Assembly: GCF_002564105.1 (NCBI RefSeq)
Contig: NZ_PDBX01000001.1
Span: 4,588,001-4,652,000, forward strand
Origin: Collimonas sp. PA-H2
Lineage (GTDB): Bacteria; Pseudomonadota; Gammaproteobacteria; Burkholderiales; Burkholderiaceae_D
DNA: 64,000 bases
Direction: 5' to 3'
Numbering within the stretch: the stretch's first letter is position 1; each line of letters starts with the position of its first letter. Below the pieces are notes generated by a model that saw nothing but the letters and a program-made list of their open reading frames with translations, did not search any database and was not told the origin of the DNA. A program made the translations under genes and the position numbers. Shown piece by piece: positions 63,249-64,000 of this stretch.

Positions 63249-64000
63249 ATGTTACTTAAACGCACTCTCTTCATGTTAGTCGTCGCCAGTCTTTCAGCGG
63301 GTTGCGCTGTCGGGCCAGATTACATTCGGCCCGACACGCCCATGCCAGATCGCTACCTAGGTCAAACGGCAGTTGAGCAACGACATGCCAAAGCCACTGC
63401 CGATTTCACTGTGTGGTGGGGAAGCTTTGGCGATCCACAATTGACCCACTTCGTAACGCTTGCGCTGGAGCAGAATTTGGATCTTGCGCAAGCATCCGCT
63501 CGCGTCGCTCAGGCGCGCGCAGGACTCGGAGCCGCGAATGCCGCGCTGCTGCCTTCCGGCAACATCAATGCCCAGGGGGCACGAGCCTACCAGTCGGTTG
63601 AAACGCCATTAGGGCAAGTCTTGAATTCAAGACCCAATTTCGATCGTTACGGCAACGCCTATGAGGCCAACCTCGGCGCAAGCTGGGAGCTGGACGTATT
63701 CGGTGGCGTGCGTCGCGGACGGGAGGCAGCACTGGCCGAGTATCAGGCTTCGGAGGCTGGCGCGGCGGCGACACGATTGGCGGTGGCGGCGCAGACCGCT
63801 GACATCTACATCAGTATACGTGGACTGCAAACTCGCCTTGACGTTGCCCGCAGGCAGGTACAGACGCAAAAGGAACTACTTTCAACCATCAATCTGCTTT
63901 ATGGCAAGGGATTGGCAGCCGAACTTCAAGTGCGGCAGGTCGAGGGTGCGCTCGCCCAGGTGCGGGCATCGGTACCGGTCCTCGAAACAGGGCTGGATAC
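63249..64000 (+). CDS. RND outer-membrane factor (NodT family), 3' end outside window
   Basis: The reading frame is open from ATG 63249 to the window end (at least 250 residues). Lipobox SAGC (Cys19) follows a signal peptide (RTLFMLVVASL). VGPDYIRPDTPMP, TVWWGSFGDPQL, LDLAQASARVAQARAGLGAA and ASWELDVFGGVRRGREAALA are hallmarks of NodT-type TolC-like channels. It completes the tripartite pump encoded on the opposite strand and is probably controlled by the TetR protein through the palindrome in the shared intergenic region. Confidence 0.93.
   Translation, partial: MLLKRTLFMLVVASLSAGCAVGPDYIRPDTPMPDRYLGQTAVEQRHAKATADFTVWWGSFGDPQLTHFVTLALEQNLDLAQASARVAQARAGLGAANAALLPSGNINAQGARAYQSVETPLGQVLNSRPNFDRYGNAYEANLGASWELDVFGGVRRGREAALAEYQASEAGAAATRLAVAAQTADIYISIRGLQTRLDVARRQVQTQKELLSTINLLYGKGLAAELQVRQVEGALAQVRASVPVLETGLD

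Overview
The window looks like a chromosomal segment of a betaproteobacterium, most likely Oxalobacteraceae (a Collimonas- or Janthinobacterium-like soil bacterium). This is inferred from the moderately high GC, the gene families, and the density of secreted chitin- and fungal-polymer-degrading enzymes; no rRNA or other marker gene is present, so the genus is a guess.

Left part (1-12.3 kb): a low-GC accessory region. It holds a giant trimeric autotransporter adhesin (3009-11186) with about 2,000 residues of 14- and 18-residue stalk repeats. Upstream lies a HilA-like winged-helix/TPR regulator. Two copies of a small protein derived from the IS5 transposase N-terminus lie on either side.

12.3-18.3 kb: a metabolic patch with an NAD(P)-binding oxidoreductase, a zinc-free quinone reductase, a LysR regulator, an amino-acid-type ABC binding protein, and a cyclic-nucleotide-binding-like protein with a small membrane protein. 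Remnants of an SDR gene and of an IS21-type istA lie in this stretch.

18.3-25.6 kb: two paralogous GH18 chitinase lipoproteins with long Pro-Thr linkers sit in inverted orientation, each with a homologous upstream region of about 400 bp. Between them are an MHYT membrane sensor, a small zinc-ribbon-like protein and a prolyl-4-hydroxylase-type dioxygenase. Two related small ORFs follow.

25.7-43.9 kb: an SPFH/SH3-like gene pair divergent from a two-component system, a second two-component system next to a complete tripartite RND efflux operon, a CzcE-like periplasmic protein, and a four-gene operon (DUF2157, DUF4401, GDYXXLXY protein, secreted phosphatase) whose starts and stops all overlap by four bases.

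44-49.5 kb: small membrane proteins, an AraC regulator divergent from a zinc alcohol dehydrogenase, a metallo-beta-lactamase-fold hydrolase and a GFA-family protein.

49.5-55.8 kb: a co-oriented secreted-polysaccharidase cluster with a third chitinase, an alginate/glucuronan-lyase-like protein, a CBM6 plus beta-helix lipoprotein and a GH46 chitosanase. Together with the two chitinases at 18-24 kb this suggests attack on chitin- and chitosan-containing fungal walls.

56.5-57.2 kb: a decayed RHS C-terminus with a nonsense codon. 57.4-64 kb: a second RND efflux system (fusion protein, pump and SDR on one strand, TetR regulator, divergent outer-membrane factor running off the window edge) with two candidate TetR operators.
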